64,000 bases of DNA, from NCBI RefSeq assembly GCF_937616625.2, contig NC_065570.1:2428001-2492000 (forward strand). Reading direction: 5' to 3'. This stretch comes from Mercurialis annua. Its lineage: Eukaryota; Streptophyta; Magnoliopsida; Malpighiales; Euphorbiaceae. Position 1 is the stretch's first letter, and each line of letters starts with the position of its first letter. Under the pieces are notes generated by a model. That model saw nothing but the letters and a program-made list of their open reading frames with translations. It was not told where the DNA came from and made no database searches. The position numbers were made by a program, and so were the translations under genes. Positions 1-10,941 of this stretch are shown here, in pieces.

Positions 1-528
1 TATATAGCAATAAAAATGTTGGATACCACATAATTTTCCATCGACTACATAAGAGATATTAATTCGCCCAAATTCGTCGAATAACTTCATTGTCTCATAC
101 AATGAAAAGGATGAAGATCACTAGCATCATTATGATGATCATAAACATATACTTGGGCTCTGATACATGCTTTATAGCAATGAAAATACTTCTTATATAA
201 GTATGTCTGAATATTGCCGTGCAGTATTAAAATCGGTAGCACCACTAGATTTGGCACTAACAAAAATTAATTTCTCCAAGTTAATTGCATTCTCTACGAA
301 AATCTGTGCAAACTTCAGTTCATGTTGTTGAAATCTGAATTTTGATAGCTTGACGAATTTAAGGTTCGGAAAGCCTCCTAGATTGTATTCCTCCACCATT
401 TTCCGGTGATAATCTTGCGGGTATTGTGGACGTCTCACAGAATTTTCATCCAGCTACATAAATTCAACAAGTTTCAAATTTGGTTAATCTAATCAAATGG
501 AGAACAACTAAGTTATTTAAGCATATAT

Positions 529-916
529 TAGGGGAGTAAACGAGGTGAGTCGATTCTGAGTTATGCAAATTTAAATTTGATTGAGTGTGTTATTCCAGTT
601 TGAGCTCGAATGAGCTTAATTCTCAAGTTTTGAGCTCCAACTATAATTGAGCTACTTGCATTCGAGCTCGACTTAAATTTTAATTAAATACATTTAATTA
701 ATTTTACTTTAAAATATGAAATTCAACCAATTAATATGATATAAACCTAAAATTAAATTAATTAAAAGTTATGTGTATAAGACTCGGTTAGTCTCACGAG
801 CATCACGAGTCTCTTTAATTGATAACTGAGTTCGACTCGGGATTAAATTTGAAGAGCTCAAGCTCGGTTCAATTTTTTTCTAATTAATCTTGAGTAGTCC
901 ATCTCGTTTACATCTA
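529..916. mobile_element. Degenerate hAT-type MITE in intron 2 of gene A
   Basis: The ends read TAGGGGAGTAAACGAG on the left and CTCGTTTACATCTA on the right, an imperfect terminal inverted repeat of the TAGGGGTG type common in plant hAT MITEs. The interior has repeated gagctcg-type motifs. I see no clear 8-bp target duplication, so the limits are approximate. Confidence 0.5.
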
Positions 917-1344
917 AGTGTTCGTGTTTGCGCGCGTGCTTACCTCTATCAGAAGTTTCTCTAATGATGGGCAGCTCTTGACAAAAACAGCAATGTCAAT
1001 AGGATTGCAGGAAGATGACTCTGCCATGACTACTTGAAGTTCCTTCAAATTTTGAAATAGGTGATATTTTCCTCTCCATTCACCACTTTGAATTCTTGAA
1101 GAAAGACCCTGAAATTTCATGATTTCTTTGTAACATGCAACAATTTTATATAAATTAATTAAATAATGCAACAAACAATTTATTTACTAATACACAATTA
1201 AATCAGAATTTATATACATAGTACATGCATATAAATCTGATATCATCCAAAACTTCAATTCCTACCAATGCGGTTAAATTTTGTTTGCTATTTAAATAAA
1301 TATGCCGACGTGGCAATCAGAGATAGAAATATTTGTTCAATTAC

Positions 1345-1630
1345 CATATGCCGAATCTGCATACATCAACCTGAATTTGTCGAAAATCATCATCTTCTTT
1401 AATATACGAATTGAAGTTTCAACATCGAATCGATACTAAACTTATGGAGTTTTTTTTTTCTAACTAGATTAATCAAATAAATTATCATAAACCACATCAG
1501 CATATATAAACCTGAATTTGCAGAGAATCATCATCCACTTTAATATAAAAATTGAAGTTTCAATATCAAATTGATATAAACTTATGAAATTTCTCTTTTC
1601 TATATGGATTAATAATCAAGTAAAATAACG
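1345..1630. repeat. Diverged 141-bp tandem duplication in intron 1 of gene A
   Basis: Two copies share landmarks such as cctgaatttg (starting at 1370 and 1511), aatcatcatc, attgaagtttcaa and aaacttatg. The spacing between copies is 141 bp and divergence is moderate. No coding signal is seen. Confidence 0.7.
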
Positions 1631-1805
1631 TAAGACGTTGACTATATACGTAAAGACATACCTCAAGAAACACACTAGTAATGGTCAGAACTCGAACAAG
1701 GGAGACATTTTTCACAATATAAAAAACTTTCATAGATGCAGTGGAATCAGATGAACGTCTGAAATAGAATAATACATCACTCAACTGTAAGGTAGGAGCA
1801 TCAAT

Positions 1806-2539
1806 TGTTAGAAAATAATTAAGTGTTAGTGTGATTAAGTTAACACAAATATACATATTAATTAAGGTGTTAAAACATCATTATATAACTTGACACATCA
1901 TTGATTAAGTGTCAAGTATATAATGTATTATTGACACATTATGATCAAGGTGTCAAATATACAATGTATATTTGACACATAATGTATATAGATGTTATAT
2001 AATTAACCCACATCTTGACACATAATTGTGGTCCAATTAAATTAATAAAAATTAATATTATGTGGATTAATCTCATCCGTTGATTTGGTTATGTGATGGA
2101 CGTACCGGATTGAATTAAAATGTCTATAAATAGAATGGAAATTGGTCCTCTCTCTACCACACCAAAACACATCTCTAACTCCATCTAAAGAGTGTGATTA
2201 AAAAATTAAAGGGTTAAGGGAGAGAAATCAATTTCTCGTTAATGGCTTCAAGCGGAATTTCTCTTGGAAATTCAAGTAAGTTTTCTATCAATATTTATTT
2301 ACAGTATTATGAAATTATTTAGTTTTAAAGATCCTTAGAGTTTACGTTAATGATGTCTTGTTAATGCAAAATATAGCAAGTCGTATTATGCGATTAATTA
2401 CATATAGTTAAAATTCTGTGTAAGGAGGTTGGTATTTAAGTGGTCCGCTCGTGACCCTCCAATCTTTCCTGGGAATTTTTCTACTGTAATAATATTTGGC
2501 ATAATTCGTGACTCGTATAATTGTTTGCATTATCTAACA
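1806..2539 (+). repeat. 5' LTR of the Copia element
   Basis: The LTR runs from TGTTAG to CTAACA. It has several copies of a TTGACACAT/GTGTCAA motif in both orientations near its start, a TATA-like box (tctataaatag, about 2130-2140) and a short reading frame starting at 2242 (MASSGISLGN) followed by a splice-donor-like caagtaagt. Its length equals that of the 3' LTR. Confidence 0.95.
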
Positions 2540-2540
2540 A

Positions 2541-2556
2541 GTGTAATCAGAGCGCA
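2541..2556 (+). promoter_or_regulatory. Primer-binding site, degenerate initiator-tRNA-Met type
   Basis: The stretch right after the 5' LTR contains gtgtaatcagagc, which resembles the common Copia PBS TGGTATCAGAGC complementary to the 3' end of initiator tRNA-Met. It departs from that consensus at a few positions, so priming may be weakened. Confidence 0.6.
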
Positions 2557-2751
2557 TGGTTGAAAAAACTAAATAATTTCTGTACATAATAGATTTACAT
2601 ATAATTGATAGGTTTATGAATTTATGGTTGAATTTACATATAAAACATAAAGTTCATGATAGTAATTTAATTTAATTTTTGGTTTATGATGAGAATAATG
2701 AAATTATAATTTACATGTGTTCTATATGTAAATAAATGCATCAATTGTTAT

Positions 2752-2976
2752 AGTTTAAAGTTACCAAAGTAACTTAAACTAGAATGAATTTTACGTATAT
2801 AGTTTAAAGTTATCAAAATAACTTAAACTAGAATGAATTTTACGTATATAGTTTAAAGTTACCAAAGTAACTTAAACTAAAATGAATTTTACGTATATAG
2901 TTTAAAGTTACCAAAGTAACTTAAACTAAAATGAACTTTACATGTATAGTTTAAAGTTACCAAAGTAACTTAAACT
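2752..2976. repeat. Five tandem 49-bp units, each a hairpin, in the retroelement leader
   Basis: Units start at 2752, 2801, 2850, 2899 and 2948, an exact 49-bp period. Each has an imperfect palindrome in which agtttaaagttac pairs with gtaacttaaact around a short loop, followed by an aatgaattttacgtat-type spacer. Units differ by only a few bases. They lie between the PBS and the gag remnant, where packaging or dimerisation signals occur in retroelements. Confidence 0.9.
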
Positions 2977-3559
2977 ATAATGTATTATAATGATGAAAAT
3001 ACCATAATAATATATAATGTTTGATAATCGATAAAAGTTAAGAATTTATCCAAAGATAAATTATTATTTTATGATTGTTGAACAATATTGGGATATATTA
3101 TTATTGCGGTTAAATATATTTAATTATCCAAAGATGGTAAATATATTTAATTAAAATGTGATAAATATCCATTATGTTTATATATATGGTATTTAATGTA
3201 TGTTGTAGTGTCTACCCAAAGGAGACCTATTTTATGAATATATATAATTTAAATTATGTTGTAGTATCTACCCAAAGAAGAACTACTTTATGAATTTTTT
3301 TTTCTGAATCTATATTAATTGTGAGCTTTATGTTAGAAATTCGATTGTTGCAATTCATTCACATGCATCATCTATTATTGTCATTAATGGTACAAACTTC
3401 TCTGGATAATTACTTAAGCAAGTTGATTTCCATTTAAACTCCATGGATCTCAACTTAGCATTATTGGAAGTTAAACCCGCTACTATTATTGATTTAAGTA
3501 GTAAGGTTAAGAAGTTATACCTTAAGGCATGAGAACGCAGTAATAGATTATGCTTAAAG

Positions 3560-4260
3560 TTTTTTTTTGAATGACAATTGCCAACAACGTTAAGTCTACT
3601 ATTCCACAAACAAAAATTGCTAAAGAATTTTTAGCATTAGTGCAAGAATGTTTTCGTTCTGCTTTTAAGTCTCTCGATGGTACATTAATAGAAAAGTTTA
3701 TGATCATAAAGTATGATGGGTCAAAGAGTATGAAAGATCACACCATCGAGATAATTAGTATTGCTGTAACACTTAAGTCCTTGAGATTGACCGTGAAAAT
3801 TCCTTTTTAAATGACAATTTATGTTAAACTCACTTTCTCCTGAATATGGGCCATTTCAAATTAATTATAACACTATAAAAGATAAGTGGGATATTAATGA
3901 ATTGGCCGAAAGACTTGTTCAGGAGGAAACGAGATTAAAAACTTAAAGGAATCACATGGTCAATCTTGTGGGTCAAGGAGCTGAAAAAAGAATGAAAGTT
4001 AAAGCCAAAGAGTTTAAGAAAATCAAAAGGCCGTCTAATGTTTCTCAGGCCGAAGAAAAGGAACGAAAGAATGATAGATGTCATTTCTGCAAGAAAGAAT
4101 GACACTATCAGAAAGATTGCTTAAAACGCAAAGCTTGGTTCGAAAAGAAAGGTATCTTTCATTATGCTTCTCCGATTTTCGAATCAAACTTAACTGCAGT
4201 TCCTAATAATACTTGCTGGCTTGATTCTGGTGCTACTACTCATGTGGCTAATATGATGTA
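3560..4260 (+). pseudogene. Copia gag and protease remnant
   Basis: Broken reading frames resemble Copia Gag. The zinc knuckle CX2CX4HX4C is recognisable at about 4080-4124 (CHFCKKE, stop, HYQKDC): a TGA replaces the residue before the histidine. Downstream, about 4200-4258 encodes the aspartic protease active-site context CWLDSGATTHV. Gag would form the particle and the protease would process the polyprotein. Stops and frameshifts separate the parts. Confidence 0.8.
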
Positions 4261-5059
4261 AGGATTTATTACAATCCAAACTACAAACTCAATTAGTGAC
4301 TTTCTATTTATAAAAAGTTGCATAAAGACGTCGATTGAATAAATTGGGACTCATTGTCTAATCTTGAATAATGACTATCAATTAGACTTATCGGAGACCA
4401 ATTATGTACATTCAATCAGTGGAAACCTAATTTTGTTTCTACATTAGACGTTTGTAGTTTTAATGGCAAATTTCGATCTAATAATTTTAGTTTGTTGAAG
4501 AATTTTAGATTTATTAAATTCTAATTTTCTTATTAATGATCTATACAAACTAAAATTTGATGGTATTGTTGATGAATCCTTGCTCATTATAAACAACAGT
4601 ATTGGACTTACAAGTAGCATAATGAATGAAGAATTATGCTTATTTGTGACATAAACGTTTGGATCATATATTCAAATTTGAATTTTATTGATCTTGAAAT
4701 ATGTGTGGGTTGCATTAAAGTTAAGCAAACCAAATATTTCAATAAAAGAGTCACAAGAAGCACTCAGCTTCTTAAAATTATACACGCACTAATACTGACA
4801 CTCCGACTATTAATGAAGAAATATATTTTATCACTTTTATTGATGTACATTATGGTAAATTTGTTTGCTTCATGAAAAATCTCAATCAGTAATGCTATTT
4901 AGGCATACATAAAGAAAGATTGAGAGACAATTAGATAAAAAGATGAAAAATATAAGATATAAAAGAAGTGGTGAATATTATAGAAAATAAAATGAGTCTG
5001 GAAAGTGTCTTGGTCCATTTTTAAAATTCCTCGAAAGTTATTACATATGTGCATAATAC

Positions 5060-5457
5060 ACTATGTTAGGCACACCTCAACAAAATGGTGTTGCAGAAAG
5101 GCAATAATCAGATTTTAAATGGATATGGTTAGGAGTATGATGAGTAATTCCTCTTTACCCAAATTATTGTGGATGTATGCACTTAAAACCGCAACATATT
5201 TATTAAATAGGATTCCTAGTAAGGCAGTTCAAAAGACTTCTTTTGAATTGTGGACTGAAAGGAAACCTAGTTTGCAACACCTGCATGTTTGGGGTTGTCC
5301 AGCGGAAGCAAGAATTTATAATCCACATGAAAGAAAGTTAGATTCTCGAATTGTTAGAGGTTGCTTTATTAGTTACCTAGAGAAATCTAAAGGGTACATA
5401 TTTTACTATTTAAAATATAATATGAGAATTATTGAAACCGAAAATGAAATTTTTTGA
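5060..5457 (+). pseudogene. Copia integrase core remnant
   Basis: The conserved integrase segment TPQQNGVAER at about 5070-5100 is followed by a stop in the next few codons. It then continues in the open stretch 5119-5457, with the typical Copia sequence LLNRIPSK, the ELWTERKPSLQHLHVWGCPA segment, and a C-terminal region (RIVRGCFISY) resembling the module found just before reverse transcriptase. The upstream catalytic DDE region is too eroded to place. Confidence 0.8.
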
Positions 5458-5814
5458 GAATGGTGATGTTAGTGGGAGTAATGAAAAACAAAGTATGGAG
5501 ATAAAGGAAATTAAGGTAAATGTTTCATTACATATGAATATTCCTTGATCCATTACTTTGTTGAATGTTGTTCCTAAATGTCAAAAGATATGATAATAAC
5601 ATTGAACAACATTCTCGGATGAAGAACCATCCCATCAAACAACTAACTCACGTATGATTAATGTAAATGAACCACAAGACATAGCAGTAAGAAGATTTCA
5701 AAGGGAAAGGAGATCAGCTATTTCAAATGATTACGTGGTATATTTGCAAGAGTCAGATGTGGAAATTAATGATGATCCGGTTTCATACTCACAAGCCATT
5801 AATAGTGTTAAATA

Positions 5815-6735
5815 TGATTAATGAATCAATGCTATGAAAGATGGGTTGAAATCTATGAAGCAAATATTGTTTGGGATCTTTTAAAATTGCCACCAAATTG
5901 TAAAAGAGTCGGATATAAATGTGTCTTTAAGACAAAGCACGACACGAAGGCAATAATAAAAGATATAAAGTCAAACTTGTTGCTAAAGATTATACTTAAA
6001 AATTAGCATTGATTATAAAGAGAATTATCTTCCGTCACAAAGAAAGATTATTCCACTAGTAGCTCCTTATGACTTGGAGTTTACATCATGAATGTGAAAA
6101 TAATCTTTATAAATGGCCATTTAGAGGAGGAAGTTTACATTGATCAACCCAAAGGTTTTTCCATGGAATGTGAAAGTCAAAAAGTGTGTGGAATGAATCA
6201 AATCAATCAAAAAGTTTAAAAATCAATATATAAACTTAAATAAGTTTCACAATAATGGTATATTAAGTTTAATACCATTAGTACATCTTTTGATTTAAAA
6301 ATAAAATGATCTTAATTGATGCATATATCAAAAGATTAGTGGGAGTAAGTTTATATTTTTGATTTTGTATGTTAATTGATAATGATTTGGGTATATTGTC
6401 TAAAACTAAAGAATTATATGCTCACATATAAGAGATCCAATGAACTAAAGCTGATTGGATATTAAGATTCAGATTTTGGTAGATACATTGATAGTAGAAA
6501 GTCCACATTTGGTTATGTGTTTCTGTTAACAGAAACATCACTATCGTGGAAAATTGTAAAACAAACTATCATTGCTTCATCCATTGTGAAAGAAAAATTT
6601 ATAGCATGTTTTGAAGTTACAAATCATGCATTATGGATGTGGAATTTTATTTCAGGACTTGGGGTTGTCGACGCCATTATCAAGCCGCTGAAAATTATTG
6701 ATTCCACAATAATGTTCTTCTCTAAAAAATGACAA
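5815..6735 (+). pseudogene. Copia reverse transcriptase and RNase H remnants
   Basis: About 5821-6006 retains the start of the reverse transcriptase domain (VWDLLKLPPNCKRVGYKCVFKTK). About 6100-6165 retains NGHLEEEVYIDQPKGF. RNase H is recognisable at about 6470-6732 (GRYIDSRKSTFGYVFL, LSWKIVKQTIIASS). A large part of the palm, including the catalytic YVDD segment, is missing or unrecognisable, so no polymerase can be made. Confidence 0.8.
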
Positions 6736-6913
6736 ATATATGAAAGGTACCAATCATATGGAATTAAGGTATTTTATTGTTATAGAGAAGATTCAGAAAC
6801 AAAGAGTGTTTATTCAGTACATTAGTACTGTTCTTATGAATGCGGATCCTTTAAAGGCTTACAACCAGAATTGTTTGAGAAACATATCCTAAGGATAAAT
6901 TTTGGTTGTAATA

Positions 6914-6940
6914 ATGATGATGATGATGATGATGATGATT
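6914..6940 (+). repeat. (GAT)n microsatellite
   Basis: About nine units of atg/gat trinucleotide lie in the untranslated stretch between RNase H and the 3' LTR. Confidence 0.9.
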
Positions 6941-7275
6941 GATTATGTGATAACACTCTGAGCTCTATTATGTGTTTCTGATATACATTTACGATTTCCT
7001 GTTTCTTATGTTAGTATACGCTTATGATTTAAACGATAAACAGGAAAGTCATTAATTGACATTATCGTGGACCATTATGACATTTTGAATGTATTTAAGT
7101 ATCGATATGATATGACAAATTATAAGTGTTGTAGTATATGGAAGGAAGTGTTCGACTAAATAGGACATAACCGCCATAACTCACACTGAACGATTTTCAT
7201 ATTATATATTATGATGAAATCATAAAGAGATTAATCATTATGAATACGATAAGATTTTTATTAATTTTAATCGGA

Positions 7276-7288
7276 TCAAGTGGGAGAA
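7276..7288 (+). promoter_or_regulatory. Polypurine tract of the Copia element
   Basis: The sequence tcaagtgggagaa directly precedes the 3' LTR (TGTTAG at 7289). This is the usual Copia polypurine tract from which plus-strand synthesis is primed. Confidence 0.85.
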
Positions 7289-8022
7289 TGTTAGAAAATA
7301 ATTAAGTGTTAGTGTGATTAAGTTAACACAAATATACATATTAATTAAGGTGTTAAAACATCATTATATAACTTGACACATCATTGATTAAGTGTCAAGT
7401 ATATAATGTATTATTGACACATTATGATCAAGGTGTCAAATATACAATGTATATTTGACACATAATGTATATAGGTGTTATATAATTAACCCACATCTTA
7501 ACACATAATTGTGGTCCAATTAAATTAATAAAAATTAATATTATGTGGATTAATCTCATCCGTTGATTTGGTTATGTGATGGACGTACCGGATTGAATTA
7601 AAATGTCTATAAATAGAATGGAAATTGGTCCTCTCTCTACCACACCAAAACACATCTCTAACTCCATCTAAAGAGTGTGATTAAGAAATTAAAGGGTTAA
7701 GGGAGAGAAATCAATTTCTCGTTAATGGCTTCAAGCGGAATTTCTCTTGGAAATTCAAGTAAGTTTTCTATCAATATTTATTTACAGTATTATGAAATTA
7801 TTTAGTTTTAAAGATCCTTAGAGTTTACGTTAATGATGTCTTGTTAATGCAAAATATAGCAAGTCGTATTATGTGATTAATTACATATAGTTAAAATTCT
7901 GTCTAAGGAGGTTGGTATTTAAGTGGTCCGCTCGTGACCCTCCAATCTTTCCTGGGAATTTTTCTACTGTAATAATATTTGGCATAATTCGTGACTCGTA
8001 TAATTGTTTGCATTATCTAACA
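7289..8022 (+). repeat. 3' LTR of the Copia element
   Basis: This 734-bp LTR ends CTAACA and is followed by the target duplication TCAAT. It differs from the 5' LTR at five sites: four transitions and one G/C transversion. Confidence 0.95.
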
Positions 8023-8719
8023 TCAATATGAATCACATCACAATTTATGATGTTTAACTCCTTAAATGTCTTTAAATACCCTGCAGATATCCGCAAATAA
8101 CCAGTACATTCATCAAACCCTAAATTCTCTAGCAATTTGCAGCTTGAAAACAATGCATCCACCATCTCTAATTTCACATGAACAAGCCTAAGAACAAGAG
8201 TTTTCAAGAAATTAAATTTTGACGGAAGCTTGATATTAATACTACAATTAGTAAGCTTTAAAACTCTCAAAGATTCAAAATCAAACAAATCAGCAGAAAA
8301 ACAATGCTGATCTTTTTCTATAATATGCGGAAAAAAATCTAAATCAAGCTCCTCAACACCTTTCTGCATGGCTTTTTTTACCCATATCTCAACCGATGAT
8401 TTATCGGCATATTTTTCTTTAATACATAAACTGAAGCTTTTAATTTCTGGACGTAAATGGTAATCAAAAACTTTGTTAACGATCTTTGCTAAATTTTTCC
8501 TGTTTTGACCCGTAACGAGAACTCGATCAAAGTTTAGGTTGCGGCTGTAGAGCCAAGATTCTTCGAATCTTTTCGATAAAATTCCGAACTTTATAGCTTC
8601 CTTGAGAGGCAAGAATGAGATTATATTTTCAAGAATTTCATTAGGAAGATACAAATTATTGATATCCTGTTGTGTTGCTAATCTCTTGCAAGTAGAATGC
8701 TCTTTTGATTCCATCTTTG

Positions 8720-9020
8720 GGTTTACGAATTGAGGTTTAGGGGTTTGAACATGCTGTCAATGACAATGATACTATATAAGGGTTAATTTTATTTTAACAG
8801 GTTTAATTAGGGTTTTGTTGCAGTATGGGTTATGCAGGTAATTGCGATTAGTTCAAACTGAAAAGGTATTTTTTTAACTTCATTAGAAAATATGTGGGTT
8901 AATTACAAAGTAAATTTATTGTATTTTATGATTTTTAAATAAATTATCAACTTTCATAATTTAGAATACAAATTATTACTGTTTTTACAATTTGGAAGAT
9001 GAATAATTTTTGGCATAATC
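8720..9020. other. Upstream region of F-box gene A
   Basis: This is AT-rich DNA 5' of the gene A start. I see no gene, RNA or clear transposon end. Confidence 0.5.
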
Positions 9021-9024
9021 CATA

Positions 9025-9263
9025 GAAATTGTTAGGTGAACCTAGTTTAACACATAGGATTATAAACCATCTATTTATCGTGTGACATGTGGCCACAATA
9101 AATGTACTAACCAATCAATAAATATCACATTAATTCACATTAAAATACAAACAATTAATGTGATATTTATTGATTGGTTGGTACATATATTATTGCCACG
9201 TGTCACACGATAAATGGATGGTTCATAATTCTACGTGGCGAACTAGTTTCATGCAAGTATTTC
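9025..9263. mobile_element. Foldback (hairpin) MITE, about 240 bp
   Basis: Two arms of about 110 bp are near-perfect inverted copies, meeting around 9135-9152. Paired landmarks are ttatcgtgtgacatgtgg with ccacgtgtcacacgataa, and aaccaatcaataaatatc with its complement. I could not identify a target duplication, so the superfamily is open. Confidence 0.75.
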
Positions 9264-9403
9264 TCATCATCCAACTTTATACTTTTCATTTTTTATTAAT
9301 TCGGTCCATGGTGTACTTTACTTTTTTAATAAATTTATATACTTTTTACTTTTTATTTACTTAGTTTTTATATTTCTGTTTTTTGTTTAAGTCTTTTATA
9401 AAT

Positions 9404-9751
9404 GGCTTAATCGCAAAAAAAAAACTTAAACCTTTATGACTTGTTACAATTTTATCTAAATCTTTTAATTTTTGCAATAATATCCGAATTGCATTATTTT
9501 GTTGAAATAATAGCCACATTGCACTTTTTATGTGAACTTTTTGAGTTTTTACCATTTATTGGGACTTTTACTATATTATTATACATAAAAAATAATAATA
9601 GCCTAATATTTTAATTGAAAGCAACAAGTTTAGCCATCAATTTGGCTATTATTGCAAAAAAATAATGCAATTTGGATATTATTATAAAAATTAAAAAATT
9701 TGGATAAAATTACAATAAGCGGTAAAGATTTTTTTTTTTTTACATTAGGCC
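9404..9751. mobile_element. MULE-type foldback MITE (TSD TTTATAAAT)
   Basis: The ends are GGCTTAATC and CATTAGGCC. The arms are long imperfect inverted repeats sharing motifs such as gcaataatatcc / ggatattatt. Exact 9-bp duplications TTTATAAAT lie at 9395-9403 and 9752-9760. A 9-bp duplication with G-initial long inverted repeats points to the Mutator superfamily. No coding sequence is present. Confidence 0.85.
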
Positions 9752-9874
9752 TTTATAAATTTATGTTTATTTAATCTTTTTGAAGTTTCATGTTTTATTT
9801 ATTCCGTTCTAATTCTACTTTTTAAGAACTAATTCATGCAAAATTTGATTGTAAGGATCAAGTAAATAAAAAAA

Positions 9875-10365
9875 GGCCTAATCACTCAAAAACCCCTCAC
9901 CTTTGAACTTTTTTCAATTCCACCCCGACGTTGAAAAATTTGTCAATTTTACCCACTTTTGAATTTTCCGTTTTCAATTGTACCCCAATATTTTAATTTT
10001 TGTTAATTTTTTTACTTAAATGATGAAATCATTCGATTAATTAAGTCTAAACATGAAATTAAATTCTTTTTTATTCAAAAAAGTACAAATAAGTACTTTA
10101 TTTTTAAAAACTAACTAAAAACCATATCAAATTAACACTAATTTAAATTCTTAATTAATTTAACTAAATTTAAATAAATTTTATAAATATACAATATGTG
10201 AGACATGTAGAATGTTTTAAACAAATTTCCAAACGCAAAAGACGTTAATTTAATTTTTCAGGATACAATTGAAACACAAAAATGCAAAATAGGACAAATT
10301 TTCAACGTCAGGGTATGATTGAAAAAGGGGCTAAAAGGTCGGGTTTTTTTTTAAGAAATTAGGCC
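9875..10365. mobile_element. MULE-type foldback MITE (TSD ATAAAAAAA)
   Basis: The ends are GGCCTAATCAC and GAAATTAGGCC. The arms pair over roughly 120 bp (cccgacgttgaaaa with ttttcaacgtcaggg). The 9-bp duplication ATAAAAAAA lies at 9866-9874 and 10366-10374. It belongs to the same terminal family as the elements at 9404 and 18554. Confidence 0.85.
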
Positions 10366-10374
10366 ATAAAAAAA

Positions 10375-10800
10375 GTACAAAGAAAATTTAAAAAAATAAA
10401 AGCAGACCAAAGTCCAACTAAATAAAAAATGAAAAGTATAGATACCAAAAGGATGAATTATAATCATATATATATACGAAACCAAACTTTATTGAATGCT
10501 ATCTGATATACCACCAAATCCAATAATAATATGAGACAATGATATATTAAGGTACCATAATTCGGTAGATAAAAGCAACTGGTTCATTGTAGATATATTG
10601 ATCGTTATTATATTAGATCGTTCAGATACATATTTGTCTTCGAGATAATATCTCGACATGTCTGTATATATTCAATCAATAAATACGTTAAAGACGTTAC
10701 CAGAAAACATGTCCTTAACTCCACAATAACATTCCATAGAAGAGTACATATATGAATAGCAGTTTATAATTGTACGGTATGATTTGATTTTTTTTCTCAC
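10375..10800. other. AT-rich spacer before the LINE tail
   Basis: No gene or structured element is supported here. The short open frames are not coding-like. Confidence 0.5.
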
Positions 10801-10941
10801 ATTTTTTTTTTGATGAATAGAAAATATATTAAAAGCCACAAGAAGTGGCAAAACCGCTACACAAAGCTTTCGCACAAGAAATGGCACATGAAAAATGGCA
10901 CACTAGAGGCTTAGGCAATGGGCAACGGACAAAACAAACAG

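Larger units (their letters stand above)
1806..8022 (+). mobile_element. Complete but non-autonomous Ty1/Copia LTR retrotransposon
   Basis: Two 734-bp LTRs begin TGTTAG and end CTAACA. The element is flanked by the perfect 5-bp duplication TCAAT (1801-1805 and 8023-8027). It lies antisense inside exon 1 of F-box gene A. The interior order is gag, protease, integrase, reverse transcriptase, RNase H, which is the Copia order, but every domain carries stops or frameshifts. The two LTRs differ at only 5 of 734 positions (about 0.7%), so the insertion is recent although the coding region is already dead. The copy was therefore probably mobilised in trans by a related active element. Confidence 0.95.
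87..8714 (-). pseudogene. F-box/FBD gene A, split by a Copia retrotransposon
   Basis: Members of this family are SCF ubiquitin-ligase substrate receptors with an N-terminal F-box, degenerate leucine-rich repeats and a C-terminal FBD domain. The start codon is at 8714-8712. The F-box follows (LPNEILENIISFLPLKEA, then SKRFEESWLY). Exon 1 runs 8714-8028, is cut by the retroelement, and resumes at 1805-1662 (IDAPTLQLSDVLFY). Exon 2 is about 1108-944 (FQNLKELQVV) and exon 3 begins near 453 with an FBD-like stretch (FPNLKFVKLSKF, FVENAINLEKLIFV). All junctions are GT-AG. A frameshift after the residues QYSD puts a stop at 193; the family C-terminus ending HPFHCMRQ reads on in another frame to about 87. 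The 6.2-kb antisense insertion and the frameshift make it a pseudogene. Paralogue B at 17.2-20.2 kb supports the exon model. Confidence 0.85.
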
